64,000 nt of DNA, from positions 97,635 through 161,634 of the forward strand of contig WRPG01000007.1 of assembly GCA_009773355.1 (NCBI GenBank), in the 5' to 3' direction. A model generated the notes under the pieces. It made no database searches and had not been told where the DNA came from. It saw only the letters and a program-made list of their open reading frames with translations. Position 1 is the stretch's first letter; each line of letters opens with the position of its first letter. Position numbers and translations under genes: made by a program. Positions 6,915 to 15,553 of the stretch are shown here, piece by piece. This stretch comes from Limisphaerales bacterium (GTDB lineage: Bacteria > Verrucomicrobiota > Verrucomicrobiia > Limisphaerales > SXTU01).

Positions 6915-8702
6915 ATGAAGCACGTTTCCTTGCTCCTGTTCGCAGCGTGTCTGGTGCTGGCCTGCCCCAGCGCCAGGGCGGCGGCGGCGGATGAGCTTTA
7001 CGTCAAGGTGTTCAACACGGTCCTGCAGGGGGATTCCCTCCGCGAGGCCGGCCAGGGCAAGCAGGCCCTGGAAAAATACCTGACCGCGCAGGATGAGCTC
7101 AAAAAGCTCCAGGCCGCCTACAAGACGTGGGAGCCAAAGCTGGTCGCGTTCCGTCTGCAATACCTCAACGACTGGGTGACGCGGTTAAGCGTGCAGTTCC
7201 CCGGCACCACCGCGCCGAAGCCGATCATCCCGACGAGCCAGACCGGCGACGAGGCCGGCTCGGAGAAACTGACCGGTCTCGAGAAGCAAATCCGCGACCT
7301 GAACAACGAGCTGGTCAAGGCCCGCGCGGAGGCAAGCGGCGCCCAGCAGCGGCTCAAGGAAGCCCTCGCCGCCCGCCCCAAGGACGTGGACCCCGCCGAA
7401 CTGGCCAAGGCCCAGCAACGCGCGCGCGACCTGCAAAAGGCCGCCGACCTCAAGCAAATCGAACTGGAGGACGCGACCAAAGCCCGCACCGCCCTGATCA
7501 AGGAGCGCGACGACTTGCAGAAGCGCGTCGCCGTCCTCACCGACAAGGCCGAGGTGCCCGTGCTCAAGAAGGAAAACACCGCGCTCAAGATGAAGATTGA
7601 CGAGCTGACCAAGCGCGCCGCCGCCGGTGACAAGTCCGAGGCGCTGGCGGGCGAACTCGCCGCCGCCAAGGCCCAGCTCAAGGCCGAGCAGGCCCGCGCC
7701 GCCGAACTCGCCAAGGCCAACCAGAAGATGGAGGCGATTCTCACCGACCCGAACAACGCCACGGGCATCACCGTGGATCAGTTCAAGTCGCTCGAGAAGA
7801 AGAACAAGGACTTGGAGTCGGCCGTCAAGGCGCTTGAATCCCAGGTCCAGAAGGGGGCTGCGGACGGTGGCAAGCTCCGGCAAATGGAGAAGGAACGCGA
7901 GAACCTGCAGAAGCAGCTCAACGAACTGCAAAAGCAGTTGAACGAGAAGAAGAAGGTTTCCAGCAACGCGACGGACAAAGTCGAACAGGAACTGGCCGCC
8001 GCCCAGGCCAGGGTGGCGGCACTGGAGGCCCGAAAAACACCCTACACGGCGGAGGAGCTCGCCTTGTTGAAAGGCTCCTCCGCTCCGGTCGCGGCTCCCG
8101 CGCCGGTCGCCAAGTCGGCAAAGAAAAACTCTGCCGACCTGCCGCCCGGTGCCGCGAGCGTGGCCCTCGAAGCCCAGCGCGCCTACGCCGCCCAGCGCTT
8201 CGATGACGCGGAGAAGAAATACCTCGAAGTCCTCACGCTCGATCCGGACAACGTCTACACGCTCGCCAACCTCGGCGCGGCGCAGATGGAGCTGAACAAG
8301 CTCGCCGAGGCCGAATCGCACCTCAAACGCGCGCTCGCGCTCGAGGCCGACGACGCCTTTTCCCTCGCCCTGCTCGGCCTGCTCAAGTTCCGCCAGCAGA
8401 AGCCCGACGACGCCTTCGACGCCCTCAGCCGCGCCGCCAAGCTGGACCCGGACAACGCGCAGACGCAGAACTACCTTGGGCTGGTGTTGAGCATGAAAGG
8501 CCAGCGCGAGCCTGCCGAGGCCGCCTTCCGCAAGGCCATCCAGCTCGCGCCCGGCTACGCCGTCGCGCACTACAACCTCGCGGTCTATTACGCCACCCAG
8601 CAGCCGCCCACCCGTGAACTGGCCCGCTGGCACTATCAGAAAGCCGTCTCCGTCGGCCACCCCAAGAGCGACGAACTGGAGAAGCTCCTCGCGCGGAATT
8701 GA
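6915..8702 (+). CDS. Exported coiled-coil protein with C-terminal TPRs
   Basis: A 595-residue protein with a Sec signal peptide (MKHVSLLLFAACLVLACPSA). Residues about 110-370 form a long Lys/Glu/Ala/Leu-rich coiled coil (for example KLRQMEKERENLQKQLNELQ). A proline/alanine linker follows, then TPR units from about 420 to 580 (NVYTLANLGAAQMELNKLAE, AQTQNYLGLVLSMKGQREPA). The arrangement suggests a periplasmic scaffold; no catalytic motif is seen. The stop codon lies at the left edge of a hairpin repeat. Confidence 0.85.
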   Translation: MKHVSLLLFAACLVLACPSARAAAADELYVKVFNTVLQGDSLREAGQGKQALEKYLTAQDELKKLQAAYKTWEPKLVAFRLQYLNDWVTRLSVQFPGTTAPKPIIPTSQTGDEAGSEKLTGLEKQIRDLNNELVKARAEASGAQQRLKEALAARPKDVDPAELAKAQQRARDLQKAADLKQIELEDATKARTALIKERDDLQKRVAVLTDKAEVPVLKKENTALKMKIDELTKRAAAGDKSEALAGELAAAKAQLKAEQARAAELAKANQKMEAILTDPNNATGITVDQFKSLEKKNKDLESAVKALESQVQKGAADGGKLRQMEKERENLQKQLNELQKQLNEKKKVSSNATDKVEQELAAAQARVAALEARKTPYTAEELALLKGSSAPVAAPAPVAKSAKKNSADLPPGAASVALEAQRAYAAQRFDDAEKKYLEVLTLDPDNVYTLANLGAAQMELNKLAEAESHLKRALALEADDAFSLALLGLLKFRQQKPDDAFDALSRAAKLDPDNAQTQNYLGLVLSMKGQREPAEAAFRKAIQLAPGYAVAHYNLAVYYATQQPPTRELARWHYQKAVSVGHPKSDELEKLLARN

Positions 8703-8812
8703 ATGGCCGCGAAAGGGCGCAGAGGTCGCAAAGCAAAGCTGAAAGTGGTGGCTGTTCGTTGTTGGTTCGGTTTGACCCCTTTGTGATCTTTGCGCCCTTT
8801 CGCGGCCAATTC
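8701..8812. repeat. Inverted repeat between TPR gene and yjbQ
   Basis: Arms near 8701-8733 and 8779-8812 (GGCCGCGAAAGGGCGCAGAG type) pair imperfectly around a 45-bp loop. The left arm contains the TGA of the TPR gene; the right arm ends seven bases before the yjbQ ATG. An open frame through it would add 40 spurious residues to YjbQ. Confidence 0.9.
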
Positions 8813-8818
8813 ATTCCC

Positions 8819-9241
8819 ATGCTCCGCCAAAGCACCCACGAACTCGTCGTCCCGACGCGTGGTCGTGGTTTCACCGAGATCACCCACGAAATCGTGACGC
8901 TCGTCCGCCAGGCCGGCCTGCAAGCCGGCCTCGCCACGCTGCACCTCCGCCACACCTCCGCCTCGTTGCTCATCCAGGAAAACGCGGACCCCGAAGTCCG
9001 CCGCGACCTGGAGCGCTTCTTCGCCCGCCTCGCGCCCGACGGCGACCCGCTCTTCCAGCACACCTGCGAGGGCGACGACGACATGCCCGCGCATGTCCGC
9101 ACCGCGCTGACCACCGTGAACCTCAGCATCCCCATCGCGCGTGGGGAGCTGGTCCTCGGCACCTGGCAGGGCATCTACCTCTGGGAACACCGCACCGTGC
9201 CGCATCGCCGGCAGCTTGTGCTGCACCTGTTGGGCGAGTGA
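8819..9241 (+). CDS. YjbQ/UPF0047 family protein
   Basis: A 140-residue protein of the YjbQ family, annotated elsewhere as secondary thiamine-phosphate synthase. The length matches the family. Diagnostic segments are GFTEITHEI, LHLRHTSASLLIQENADPEV and the C-terminal LGTWQGIYLWEHR. The ATG was chosen because the sequence upstream is repeat DNA and homologous proteins begin here. The in vivo role of the family is not well established, so I give no gene symbol. Confidence 0.88.
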   Translation: MLRQSTHELVVPTRGRGFTEITHEIVTLVRQAGLQAGLATLHLRHTSASLLIQENADPEVRRDLERFFARLAPDGDPLFQHTCEGDDDMPAHVRTALTTVNLSIPIARGELVLGTWQGIYLWEHRTVPHRRQLVLHLLGE

Positions 9242-9255
9242 CGCTCCAATCGCAA

Positions 9256-9277
9256 CTCGACATTGGAATGTCGAGCT
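9256..9277. repeat. Solo arm of the CGACATTCCAATGTCG family
   Basis: A single self-complementary unit containing CGACATTGGAATGTCG, between the convergent yjbQ and GT-C/TPR genes. Paired copies of the same unit bound the elements at 13956-14036 and 21824-22101. As a short palindrome it may act as a bidirectional terminator. Confidence 0.8.
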
Positions 9278-9290
9278 GCGCCGGGACGCT

Positions 9291-11228
9291 TCACCGCTGT
9301 TCAGCCGCCTTCCGCAATCGCTCCGCTTCCGCCGCATGCTGCCGCGCCTCGTCGGACTTGCCCTGCTTCGCCAGCACTCCTGCCAACTGCGCGTGCGCGT
9401 CGGCGGTCTGCGGGTTGAGTTGCAGTGCGCGATTGAGACTCTCCACCGCGCGGCTCAAGTCGCCTTTGCTGGTGAGCGCGATGCCGTAATTCAAGTGTGT
9501 AGCCGCGCTGTCCGGCTTGAAGCGCAGCGCCTCGTCAAACTGCGCGAAGGCGGCGTCGAACTTCCCCTGCCGCGCCAGCGCAATGCCGTAATTGTTCCGC
9601 GCGGCCAGGTGGCGTGGTGCCATCGCGACGGCCTTGGCGTAGGCGGCTTCGGCCTCGGCCCAGCGCCCTTGGCGCGCCAGCACGTTGCCGAAGTTGAAGG
9701 GCAGTTGCACGAAGGCGGTGTCCGGGTTGATGGCCAGCGCCTCCCGGTAGCACGCCTCGGCCTTCGTGTCCGCATCCGCGTCGGCATGGGCGTTGCCGAG
9801 CTTGAGCAAGGCCACCGAGCGGTAATGGCTGGTGGGCGGCAGGCGGCGGAGCAACTCCTCAAAAAACACGAAGTCGTTCTCCCACACGCGCGCCTGGCGC
9901 TGGCTGGCGACCACGCAGAGGGCAGCCAGGATCCCGGCCATCACCAATGCGGGCCGTCGCCAGGGACCATTGCGCCAGTGCCAAAGCAGCGCTGCGGCAG
10001 CGACCGCGACCAGCACGCCGTTCACGATGGCGTAGCGGTCGTGCGGATAGTGCGGCCGCTCCGTGAGACCGAGCATGGGCACGAGCAGGCCCAGATGCGC
10101 GAGCCATAACGCCAGCGCCGCCGGCCACCGCCGCCAGCGTGCCAGCAGCAGCCCGGTGACGCCGACCACGGCGATGGCACTGGCGGTGAACGCGGGGTCG
10201 AACGGGTGGTTCCCCAGCAGCGTGGTGTAGAATGGCCCAAGGTCCAGCGGCAGGAGGGATTTCCAAACGTAGTAAGCCCACAGGTAGAAGGCCTGCATCG
10301 CGCGCGCCGCGAGCGTGAACTCGCCCAGGCTCGTCGGCTTGGACCAGTCACCGGTGACGAAGAACCGGCCATAGACCGTGCCGGCCACGAGCAGGAGCGA
10401 GAGCGCGAGGAAGGGGAGCTTGTCCCGGAGCGCCGGTGTCCAACCGACGTTGGCCGCGGCTTCACCTTCGCGCCGGTTGGACACCGGCGCTCCGCCAAGC
10501 CGACGCAGCGGGTAGAAATCCAGCGCCAGCAGCGCCGCGATGAACCCAAGCACGATGGGATACGACAGCACCGCCAGCGCGAACGCGGCGACGGACAGCC
10601 AGTAGTCCCGCTTGCGCGCGGCCGGCCCGCCCTCCGGCGCGTTGGCCCGCAGGTAAAGCAGCGCGGCCACCAGCGCAAACAACAGCGCCAGCCCGTAAGG
10701 CAGCCCTGTTACCCACGCCACCGGCTCCACGCGCAGCGGGTGCACGGCCCACAGCAATGCGCCCAGCGCGGCGCAAGCGTCCAGCGTAGCAGCCGACGTG
10801 AGGAGGCTCTGATCTTCTTTCCGCGCTCTGCGTTCCGCGTTCCGCATTTCAGATGGAGCCTCCTCACGTCGGCTGCTACCGGGAGTTGCGAGTTGTAGCA
10901 GCCGCCGGATGAGCAGGAAGACAAGCACCGCGTTCACGCAATGCAGCAGCACGTTGGCGAGGTGGTAGCCGAAGGGGTTCAGTCCAAAGACTTCATGCAC
11001 CAGCGCCCACGCCAGCCACGAGAGCGGTTTGTAGCGGATGGCCTGCTCGAAGTCGGTGAACATCCAGCGCAGGTTCTCCGCCGTCAGCCCTTGCACATGC
11101 GGGTTCTCGAAGACGTTGATATCGTCGTCCCAGCGCAGAAAGCCTGACTCCAGCGTGCGGAAGAAGACGCCGAAGACCACCGCGATAAGCGTGAAGACAA
11201 TGGCCGTGGTGCGGTGGTGCGGGCGCAT
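9291..11228 (-). CDS. Multi-pass GT-C-like membrane protein with TPRs
   Basis: A 645-residue integral membrane protein. After the first helix, FLRWDDDINVFENPHV matches the acidic loop of GT-C glycosyltransferases of the PMT/TMTC type. About ten hydrophobic helices follow. The C-terminal 200 residues are TPRs (LAARNNYGIALARQGKFDAA, AATHLNYGIALTSKGDLSRA). Inference: transfer of lipid-linked sugar to exported proteins, with TPRs binding the acceptor. The ATG at 11228 is preferred; upstream codons are repeat sequence. Two hairpins interrupt it in frame, encoding GAPVSNRREGEAAANVG near residues 245-265 and SSRREEAPSEMRNAERRAR near 115-145, both between helices. Confidence 0.82.
   Translation of the reverse strand: MRPHHRTTAIVFTLIAVVFGVFFRTLESGFLRWDDDINVFENPHVQGLTAENLRWMFTDFEQAIRYKPLSWLAWALVHEVFGLNPFGYHLANVLLHCVNAVLVFLLIRRLLQLATPGSSRREEAPSEMRNAERRARKEDQSLLTSAATLDACAALGALLWAVHPLRVEPVAWVTGLPYGLALLFALVAALLYLRANAPEGGPAARKRDYWLSVAAFALAVLSYPIVLGFIAALLALDFYPLRRLGGAPVSNRREGEAAANVGWTPALRDKLPFLALSLLLVAGTVYGRFFVTGDWSKPTSLGEFTLAARAMQAFYLWAYYVWKSLLPLDLGPFYTTLLGNHPFDPAFTASAIAVVGVTGLLLARWRRWPAALALWLAHLGLLVPMLGLTERPHYPHDRYAIVNGVLVAVAAAALLWHWRNGPWRRPALVMAGILAALCVVASQRQARVWENDFVFFEELLRRLPPTSHYRSVALLKLGNAHADADADTKAEACYREALAINPDTAFVQLPFNFGNVLARQGRWAEAEAAYAKAVAMAPRHLAARNNYGIALARQGKFDAAFAQFDEALRFKPDSAATHLNYGIALTSKGDLSRAVESLNRALQLNPQTADAHAQLAGVLAKQGKSDEARQHAAEAERLRKAAEQR
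10426..10494. repeat. In-frame inverted repeat in GT-C/TPR gene
   Basis: Arms 10426-10446 and 10474-10494 are exact complements (CGGAGCGCCGGTGTCCAACC type) around a 27-bp loop. It is read in frame as an inter-helix loop and belongs to the same arm family as 2656-2726. Confidence 0.94.
10786..10879. repeat. In-frame inverted repeat with heptamer array as loop
   Basis: Arms 10786-10809 and 10856-10879 are exact 24-bp complements (GTAGCAGCCGACGTGAGGAG type). The loop holds about four CGCGTTC-type 7-bp units at 10822-10850. It is read in frame by the membrane protein gene, so one repeat family is nested within another. Confidence 0.94.
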
Positions 11229-11234
11229 GGTCAG

Positions 11235-11313
11235 GCGTGTTGCGTGTTGCGTGTTGCGTGAAAAGGACCGTCGCGGCCGTGTGCCCGCACGCAACACGCA
11301 ACACGCAACACGC
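11235..11313. repeat. Inverted GTGTTGC heptamer arrays
   Basis: Arms 11235-11260 and 11288-11313 are exact 26-bp complements, each consisting of GTGTTGC 7-bp units, around a 27-bp loop. It lies upstream of the membrane protein ATG. Open frames run through it because the heptamer contains no stop in any frame of either strand. Confidence 0.94.
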
Positions 11314-11360
11314 GCCATCTCGCGAATGAAAGCCTCGTATTCATCGCCACTTTCCCCCGC

Positions 11361-12797
11361 TCACTCCCACTCCCACGCGTCTGCGGGCGTGAATTGCCCG
11401 GTGTTCAGCAGGAACTTCACGCCGAACGCCGCCTCGTTCACGGAGCCGAGCGCGATGCGCCCGCGCTCAATCGTCAGCGTCGGCCAGCCGGCGGGGCTGG
11501 GGTGGTAGAGGTCGAAGTGCGCGCGGAGGATGTCCTCCTGCACGGCGCGCGGGAACTGCGAGAGGCCGGCGTTGTAGTGGTGGCCATTGCGCTCGACGCT
11601 CTTGATGCCCAGCGCCGCGCAGACCGCGAGGTCCTGCAGCAGCGCCACCGGGCCGACGTTGCACAAGTCCTCGCCGCTCATCAGGAACGGCCGCGTGGGC
11701 GACTGCTGCTGCCGGTGCGCGAGCAGGCAGCGGTTCGCCACGCCCTTGATGACGCCCTTGCAGTTCTTGTGGCTCGTGCCGTCGTAGCCGAGCGCGAGCG
11801 CGGCGGGCAGGCTGTCCAGTTCGCCGTCCGACTCATCAATGATGAAGGGCGGGCGCTCCGGCCAGTCCGCGAGCGCGGCGGCGGCGTCCTTGTGCAGCGC
11901 GAGCGAGCGATGCAACGGCTGCTCGACGAACAGGAGCTTCGTCAGAAACGGCTTCAGTGATTCGTCCGCGCGCAGGGTTTCCCAGAACTGCCGGAACCCG
12001 GCGAAGGACTTGAACTGCTCGTTGCCGTCGAGCGTGAAGGCGAAGTCCTCCCCGCACTCCGCCTGCAAGACCCGCGCGATTTGCCGCAGCCGCTCCGTGT
12101 CGCGCGCGAGGTCGCCGTTCACCTTGAGCTTGAAGTGGCGCAGGCCATACACGCGGATGCTGGCGACGAGCGACTGCGGCAGGCCGTCGTTCAAGTGCTC
12201 GCCCGTCGCGATGTCAGCGTCCGTCAGTGGATCGCTCAACCCGACGGTGTGGCGTGCGATGACTTCCCCGTGCGGACGTGCCGGCAGCCACTTTGCGGGC
12301 GAGAACCCTTCGAGTTCGGAGCGCAGTTCGCCGAGGCGGATGCCGAAGTCATTGTCGAGCAAAGCGCGGTGAAAAGGCTTCGCAATGGCCCGGCAAAAGG
12401 CGTCCATCACCGCGCGCTCGACGAGCGACGTGCCGAAGTGCGCGAGCAGCGGCGGCTTGTTCTCCGCCGTCGCCCACGCCGTTTGCGAATCGTAGAGTTG
12501 CAGCCACAGGTCAAACACACTCGGGGCGTTCTGCTCCTCCGCCGTCTCCATCGCCGTCTCAATTACATCCAGCATCTCGTGGATTTCGTCCAACACCTCG
12601 CGCGCGGGGTCCTTCGTGAACCACTTCGGCGGCAGCAGGTCCGCCGCCACGCCCAGCGTCGTGCGCCCGTTGACCTCCAGCGCCACGCGCACGAAGGCCA
12701 TCGGCATGTGCGTCATCGTCGCGATGCCGTATTTGAACGGCATCCGCGTGTGCAGATTGTGCAGATGCAAGTCGCCTTCGCAGACCCGGATGTTCAC
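11361..12797 (-). CDS. Enolase-superfamily (MR/MLE-like) protein
   Basis: A 478-residue protein of the mandelate racemase/muconate lactonising enzyme type, which abstracts the alpha proton of a carboxylate. The barrel shows the K-x-K motif in HFKLKVNGDL, then metal-ligand-like acids in FTLDGNEQF, FVEQPLHRS and IIDESDGELDSL, and TSHKNCKGV near the end. The substrate cannot be read from the sequence; sugar-acid dehydration or epimerisation is typical. GTG at 12797 is used because the only longer alternative is a TTG at 12833 with an unconvincing leader. No signal peptide, so cytoplasmic. Confidence 0.8.
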   Translation of the reverse strand: MNIRVCEGDLHLHNLHTRMPFKYGIATMTHMPMAFVRVALEVNGRTTLGVAADLLPPKWFTKDPAREVLDEIHEMLDVIETAMETAEEQNAPSVFDLWLQLYDSQTAWATAENKPPLLAHFGTSLVERAVMDAFCRAIAKPFHRALLDNDFGIRLGELRSELEGFSPAKWLPARPHGEVIARHTVGLSDPLTDADIATGEHLNDGLPQSLVASIRVYGLRHFKLKVNGDLARDTERLRQIARVLQAECGEDFAFTLDGNEQFKSFAGFRQFWETLRADESLKPFLTKLLFVEQPLHRSLALHKDAAAALADWPERPPFIIDESDGELDSLPAALALGYDGTSHKNCKGVIKGVANRCLLAHRQQQSPTRPFLMSGEDLCNVGPVALLQDLAVCAALGIKSVERNGHHYNAGLSQFPRAVQEDILRAHFDLYHPSPAGWPTLTIERGRIALGSVNEAAFGVKFLLNTGQFTPADAWEWE

Positions 12798-12841
12798 GAG
12801 CGGAGTGTAGCGGCGGCTGCACGCAGTTTCCAAGGCGGAGT

Positions 12842-12917
12842 GTTTAGTTTTCAGTGTTCAGTCACGGCAGCGCTCCGTTTACCCCGACTGAATACTGGTT
12901 ACTGAACACTGAATACT
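12842..12917. repeat. Inverted CAGTGTT-type heptamer arrays
   Basis: The left array (TTCAGTGTTCAGT) and right array (ACTGAATACTGGTTACTGAA and onward) are inverted 7-bp unit arrays. It occupies the divergent gap between the enolase-like gene and the MocA gene. A second copy lies inside a cytochrome gene at 32559-32651. Confidence 0.88.
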
Positions 12918-12984
12918 CAGTCCTCCTCCGAATTTCCCGCGCCGCCGCACTGTCGAAGCTCCCGCATCCGACAACCTACTCAAC

Positions 12985-13959
12985 ATGAACCGCAAATCAT
13001 TCCTCACCCTCGGCCTGCTGGCCTTCACCGCCGTCTGCTCTGCGTCCGCTGCTGAGTTGCGCATCGGCATGATCGGCCTCGACACCTCGCATGTGCCGGC
13101 CTTCACGGACATTCTCAACAACCCGCAGAACAAGGCCCATGTGCCCGGCGCGAAGGTCGTCGGGGCCGTCAAGGGCGGCAGCATGGACATCCCGTCCAGC
13201 CGCGACCGCGTGGAGGGCTTCACCAAGACGCTCGTCGAGAAATACAACGTGAAGCTCTACGACACCGTCGAGGAGCTGGTGAAGAACGTGGACGCCGTGT
13301 TCATTGAGAGCGTGGACGGCCGCCCGCATCTCGCGCAGGCCATCCCGGTCATCAAGGCGGGCAAGCCCCTCTTCATTGACAAGCCCATGGCCGGCTCCTT
13401 GAAGGACGCCTTGGAAATCTTCCGCCTCGCCAAGGCAGCCAAGGTGCCCGTCTGGAGTTCTTCGTCCCTTCGCTACGGCAAGGCCGCTCAAGCCGTCCGC
13501 GCCGGCTCCCTCGGCAAGGTGACTTACGCCGAGACCACCAGCCCTGCGGGCCTCGAGGAACACCATCCCGACCTCTACTGGTATGGCGTCCACGGCTGCG
13601 AGACGCTCTTCACCGTCATGGGCACCGGCTGCGAGAGCGTGAAGCGCGGCAAGACCGCCGACGGGAAGATCGAAGTCACCGGCAAGTGGAAAGGCGGGCG
13701 CACCGGCATCTTCCGCGAGGCGAAGGGCTACACCGGTCTGGCCAAGGGCGAGAAAGGCGAGGCTCCCATCGGCGCCTACGACGGCTATGCGCCGCTCGTG
13801 GTCGAGGCCATCAAGGCTTTCCAGACCGGCGTCGTGCCGGTGAAGCCCGAGGAGACCATCGAAATCCTCGCCTTCATGGAAGCCGCCGACGAGAGCAAGC
13901 GCCGCGGCGGCGCGGAGGTGACGCTCGCTGAAGTGCTCAAGAAGGCGGGCGGAAAGTAG
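12985..13959 (+). CDS. Exported Gfo/Idh/MocA-family oxidoreductase
   Basis: A 324-residue NAD(P)-dependent oxidoreductase-like protein with a Sec signal peptide (MNRKSFLTLGLLAFTAVCSA, cleavage near ASAAE). After it come the Rossmann strand LRIGMIGLDTSH and the motif GKPLFIDKPMAGS, where DKP replaces the usual EKP. Export is unusual for this fold but common in Verrucomicrobia and Planctomycetes, where Tat- or Sec-exported members are thought to act on sugars in the periplasm with bound cofactor. Its TAG stop lies in the first bases of a hairpin repeat. Confidence 0.85.
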   Translation: MNRKSFLTLGLLAFTAVCSASAAELRIGMIGLDTSHVPAFTDILNNPQNKAHVPGAKVVGAVKGGSMDIPSSRDRVEGFTKTLVEKYNVKLYDTVEELVKNVDAVFIESVDGRPHLAQAIPVIKAGKPLFIDKPMAGSLKDALEIFRLAKAAKVPVWSSSSLRYGKAAQAVRAGSLGKVTYAETTSPAGLEEHHPDLYWYGVHGCETLFTVMGTGCESVKRGKTADGKIEVTGKWKGGRTGIFREAKGYTGLAKGEKGEAPIGAYDGYAPLVVEAIKAFQTGVVPVKPEETIEILAFMEAADESKRRGGAEVTLAEVLKKAGGK

Positions 13960-14036
13960 CTCGCCATTCCAGTGGCGAGTCGCTCTCCGGCCTTGGAGTG
14001 ATGCGAACCAGTCACGACATTGGAATGCCGTGCTAC
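13956..14036. repeat. Inverted repeat between convergent genes, carries stop codon
   Basis: Arms 13956-13979 and 14013-14036 are imperfect 24-bp complements of the GTAGCTCGACATTCC family around a 33-bp loop. The left arm contains the TAG of the MocA gene and the right arm ends two bases before the stop of the convergent HEAT gene. A role as bidirectional terminator is plausible. Confidence 0.9.
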
Positions 14037-14037
14037 T

Positions 14038-15543
14038 TCACCGGCTGCGGCTGGCCTTGATCTTCCTAATGGCCGCTTCGGCGGCCTCGCGGACGAAGAT
14101 GTGTTCGTCGGTCAGCATCCGCCGCAGCACGGGGAGCGCAGTTTTCGCCTGGCTGCCCAACAGGCCCAGCACCGTCGCCATGCGCGCGCGGACGCGCTCG
14201 GCGGGATCTTTCTCCGCCACCTCCATCAGCCGAGGAACCACGTCTTCATGACCGGCTCCGTGTTGTGCCAGGAGACCCAAGGCTCCCCATCGGGAATTTT
14301 CGGAAGGCGCGGTGAGCGTGGCGAGGATATGCGGCATGAAGAGCCGGGCGTCCCCGCTCAACCGGAGCACTGCGTAGGCCTGATGAAACTGCGCGGGCGC
14401 GTTGGTTTCGACCGAGTGCAGCGCACGCAACTGTGGCTCGGCCTCTGCCATCTCCATCCCGAGCGCGCCGACCGTGTGCGCCGCACCGGCCCGCACGCCG
14501 GGTTGCGGATGGGCCAGTGCCTCCAGCAGCGCGGACTTCACCAGCGGCGAGCGCGGGTGGAGGCGCACGAGCGCACGCGCAGCCTCGCCGTGAAAGTGGT
14601 TCGGCAGCTTTAGCCCGCCATCGAGCGGCGTCCCGACTGAATTGCCGGCGTTGGTCGCACCAAGACTTGCGACCAGTGCGGCCACCGCGATTTCAAAGTG
14701 GTTGGTCACATTGCCAAGGTAGGCGGCGGCATTGTTCGCGTTGGCGCCTGACTCGGAGACGCTGGCGCGGGCGAGGGCGAGCAGGGCGGAACGCTCGGTG
14801 AGCCCGTATTTCCCCAGCAGCCCCAAGGCGACGGAACGGACATTTTGGTTGGGGCTGGTGGTTGCCCGCACCAGTTCCGGCAACGCTTTGCGGGTGGCAA
14901 TCGTCCAGTCTGCTCGTTGTGGCATGGCCCCGAAGAAAAAATCAGCCCGGGGACTCTTGGCCACTTCCAGAACCGCAAACAACGGCTCGGGCCGGTCTGA
15001 ACCGATGGCAGCAAGGGTGTTGGCCGCCTGGTAGCGGAGCGACTCGTTGGACAGGTATATCGAAGTGAGACCGCCGGGCACGATGCGGTTGGGCAGCTTG
15101 ACGAAACGCAGCGGTCCCCCTGGCGTCACCGAATTGGTTGGAGGCGTCACGAGCACGGAACACACGGCTGGAACGGCGGCTCCTGCCATCGGCCCGAGTT
15201 CGCCCAGCAATCCCATCGCGAGCAGCGCGTTTTCAGCCGTGGCCGGCGGTGGCGGGAGCTTGGTGCGCCAGGCTGGCTTCACCTTTTGCCAGAGCGTCAC
15301 ATACCAGCGCTCCGCCTGGCTGGATTGGGTGTGAAGCCGGTGGATGAGGAAGGGAACCGCATTGGTGCCCATCTGCCGAAATGCGGTGAGCGCGTTGGTG
15401 TCGCCGCCTCTGAACTGCTCGAACCACTCTGCCGCCGCAAGTCCGCGATAGGACGGCTCCGCAGGCTGAACCAGCGCCAACACTCCAACGCCTACCGCGA
15501 GTGCGAAGAACAAGCCAACCGCCGTCAACGCCATGCGCTTCAT
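14038..15543 (-). CDS. Membrane-anchored HEAT-repeat protein
   Basis: A 501-residue protein with an N-terminal hydrophobic segment (MKRMALTAVGLFFALAVGVG) that is a signal anchor or signal peptide. HEAT-like helical pairs run through most of the chain (ENALLAMGLLGELGPMAGAA, GALGLLAQHGAGHEDVVPRL, EAAEAAIRKI). Similar proteins are very common in Verrucomicrobia and Planctomycetes, probably as protein-binding scaffolds. The start is 11 bp after the VCBS-protein stop, so the two are probably co-transcribed. Confidence 0.82.
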   Translation of the reverse strand: MKRMALTAVGLFFALAVGVGVLALVQPAEPSYRGLAAAEWFEQFRGGDTNALTAFRQMGTNAVPFLIHRLHTQSSQAERWYVTLWQKVKPAWRTKLPPPPATAENALLAMGLLGELGPMAGAAVPAVCSVLVTPPTNSVTPGGPLRFVKLPNRIVPGGLTSIYLSNESLRYQAANTLAAIGSDRPEPLFAVLEVAKSPRADFFFGAMPQRADWTIATRKALPELVRATTSPNQNVRSVALGLLGKYGLTERSALLALARASVSESGANANNAAAYLGNVTNHFEIAVAALVASLGATNAGNSVGTPLDGGLKLPNHFHGEAARALVRLHPRSPLVKSALLEALAHPQPGVRAGAAHTVGALGMEMAEAEPQLRALHSVETNAPAQFHQAYAVLRLSGDARLFMPHILATLTAPSENSRWGALGLLAQHGAGHEDVVPRLMEVAEKDPAERVRARMATVLGLLGSQAKTALPVLRRMLTDEHIFVREAAEAAIRKIKASRSR

Positions 15544-15553
15544 GGCGGGGCGG

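Noticed and set aside
8699..8818. Forty extra N-terminal residues for the YjbQ protein
   Set aside because: They are translated from a hairpin repeat and are absent from the family, which begins at the ATG at 8819.
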